Assembly: GCA_041164825.1 (NCBI GenBank)
Contig: JBEAOO010000359.1
Span: 1 to 28,556 of the forward strand
Reading direction: 5' to 3'
Origin: JBEAOO01 sp041164825
Lineage (GTDB): Bacteria > Pseudomonadota > Gammaproteobacteria > Burkholderiales > Burkholderiaceae_C
Length of the DNA stretch: 28,556 bases
In this document: piece by piece, positions 28,316-28,556 of the stretch
How positions within the stretch are numbered: the first letter of the stretch is position 1
Layout of the letters: every line of letters begins with the position of its first letter
Notes under the pieces: model-generated
What the model was told of the DNA's origin: nothing
Databases searched by the model: none
The model's input: the letters and a program-made list of their open reading frames with translations, nothing else
Translations under genes and position numbers: made by a program

Positions 28316-28556
28316 ATGACCATGGACGCACAACAAGTCTTCACCTACGGCCAACAAGGCCTGTACATGCTGCTGATGGTGGCCGCACCGATGCTGCTCA
28401 CCGTGCTGGCCGTGGGCCTGATCGTGAGCATCTTTCAGGCCGCCACGCAGATCCATGAGGCCACCTTGTCCTTCGTGCCCAAGGTGCTCGCGGCCGTGGC
28501 CGTGATGGCCATCACCGGCCCGTGGATGCTGACCACCTTGGTCGAGTACATCCAGC
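28316..28556 (+). CDS. fliQ: Flagellar export gate protein FliQ (cut by the window end)
   Basis: FliQ is a two-span membrane protein of the export gate, usually 89 aa. The 80 codons visible read MTMDAQQVFTYGQQGLYM, then LLMVAAPMLLTVLAVGLIVS, the loop FQAATQIHEATLSFVPK, and the second span LAAVAVMAITGPWMLTTLVE, which is a clear FliQ. About nine C-terminal residues are missing because the window ends. Starts are possible at 28316 or, six bases on, at 28322. The ribosome binding site is weak and formed from the end of a repeat. Confidence 0.95.
   Translation, partial: MTMDAQQVFTYGQQGLYMLLMVAAPMLLTVLAVGLIVSIFQAATQIHEATLSFVPKVLAAVAVMAITGPWMLTTLVEYIQ

Overview
This window is a high-GC chromosomal stretch from a motile betaproteobacterium, most likely a Burkholderiales/Comamonadaceae member (Hydrogenophaga- or Acidovorax-like). 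The assignment rests on protein character, the fliC-fliD-fliS-fliT and fliE/fliFGHIJK/fliLMNOPQ layout, an HU protein with a histone-H1-like Ala/Lys/Pro tail, and GC-rich interspersed hairpin repeats. It is an inference from reading, not a database result. No rRNA, tRNA, CRISPR array or transposase was seen.

Layout. (1) 1-5153 holds the late filament genes: two short tandem flagellins, the cap fliD, and the chaperones fliS and fliT. Four sigma-28 (FliA)-type promoters can be read with one shared architecture, TMAA-N16-KCCGAWAW: two in tandem before the first flagellin, one before fliD and one before fliS. Rho-independent terminators follow flagellin 1, flagellin 2 and fliD. (2) 5191-12313 is a c-di-GMP/two-component module collinear with fliST: a YcgR-type PilZ flagellar brake, a 997-aa PAS/degenerate-GGDEF/EAL/REC protein, a 53-aa unrecognised small protein, an HDOD protein, a soluble histidine kinase and an REC/HD-GYP response regulator. 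Genes are tightly packed, with two ATGA overlaps. No terminator is visible from the fliS promoter to the end of the HD-GYP gene, so the module may be expressed as a class-3 flagellar operon. (3) 12408-12824 is a tailed HU-family protein with a strong terminator. (4) 13054-16754 is a non-flagellar cassette: a zinc aldehyde/alcohol dehydrogenase and a DHA2-type MFS exporter on the minus strand, and a divergent LysR regulator. (5) 16751-28556 is the basal body, C-ring and export apparatus: fliE (minus strand), then fliF, G, H, I, J, K, a 444-bp repeat-rich gap, then fliL, M, N, O, P and a truncated fliQ at the window edge.

How it works together. FliE to FliQ build the MS ring, rotor/C-ring and export gate. 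FliH, I and J power export, and FliK sets hook length. Flagellins and FliD assemble late with FliS and FliT as chaperones. YcgR would slow the motor at high c-di-GMP, and the EAL and HD-GYP proteins would remove c-di-GMP. Both carry closely similar receiver domains and may be fed by the one kinase.

The most interesting points are: the sigma-28-linked c-di-GMP module with its unusual C-terminal REC phosphodiesterase and microprotein; a fliD promoter placed so that its transcript starts inside the flagellin-2 terminator hairpin; the missing sigma-28 box at flagellin 2; and a dispersed repeat family found upstream of fliC, after HU and between fliK and fliL, plus a separate hairpin repeat between fliP and fliQ.
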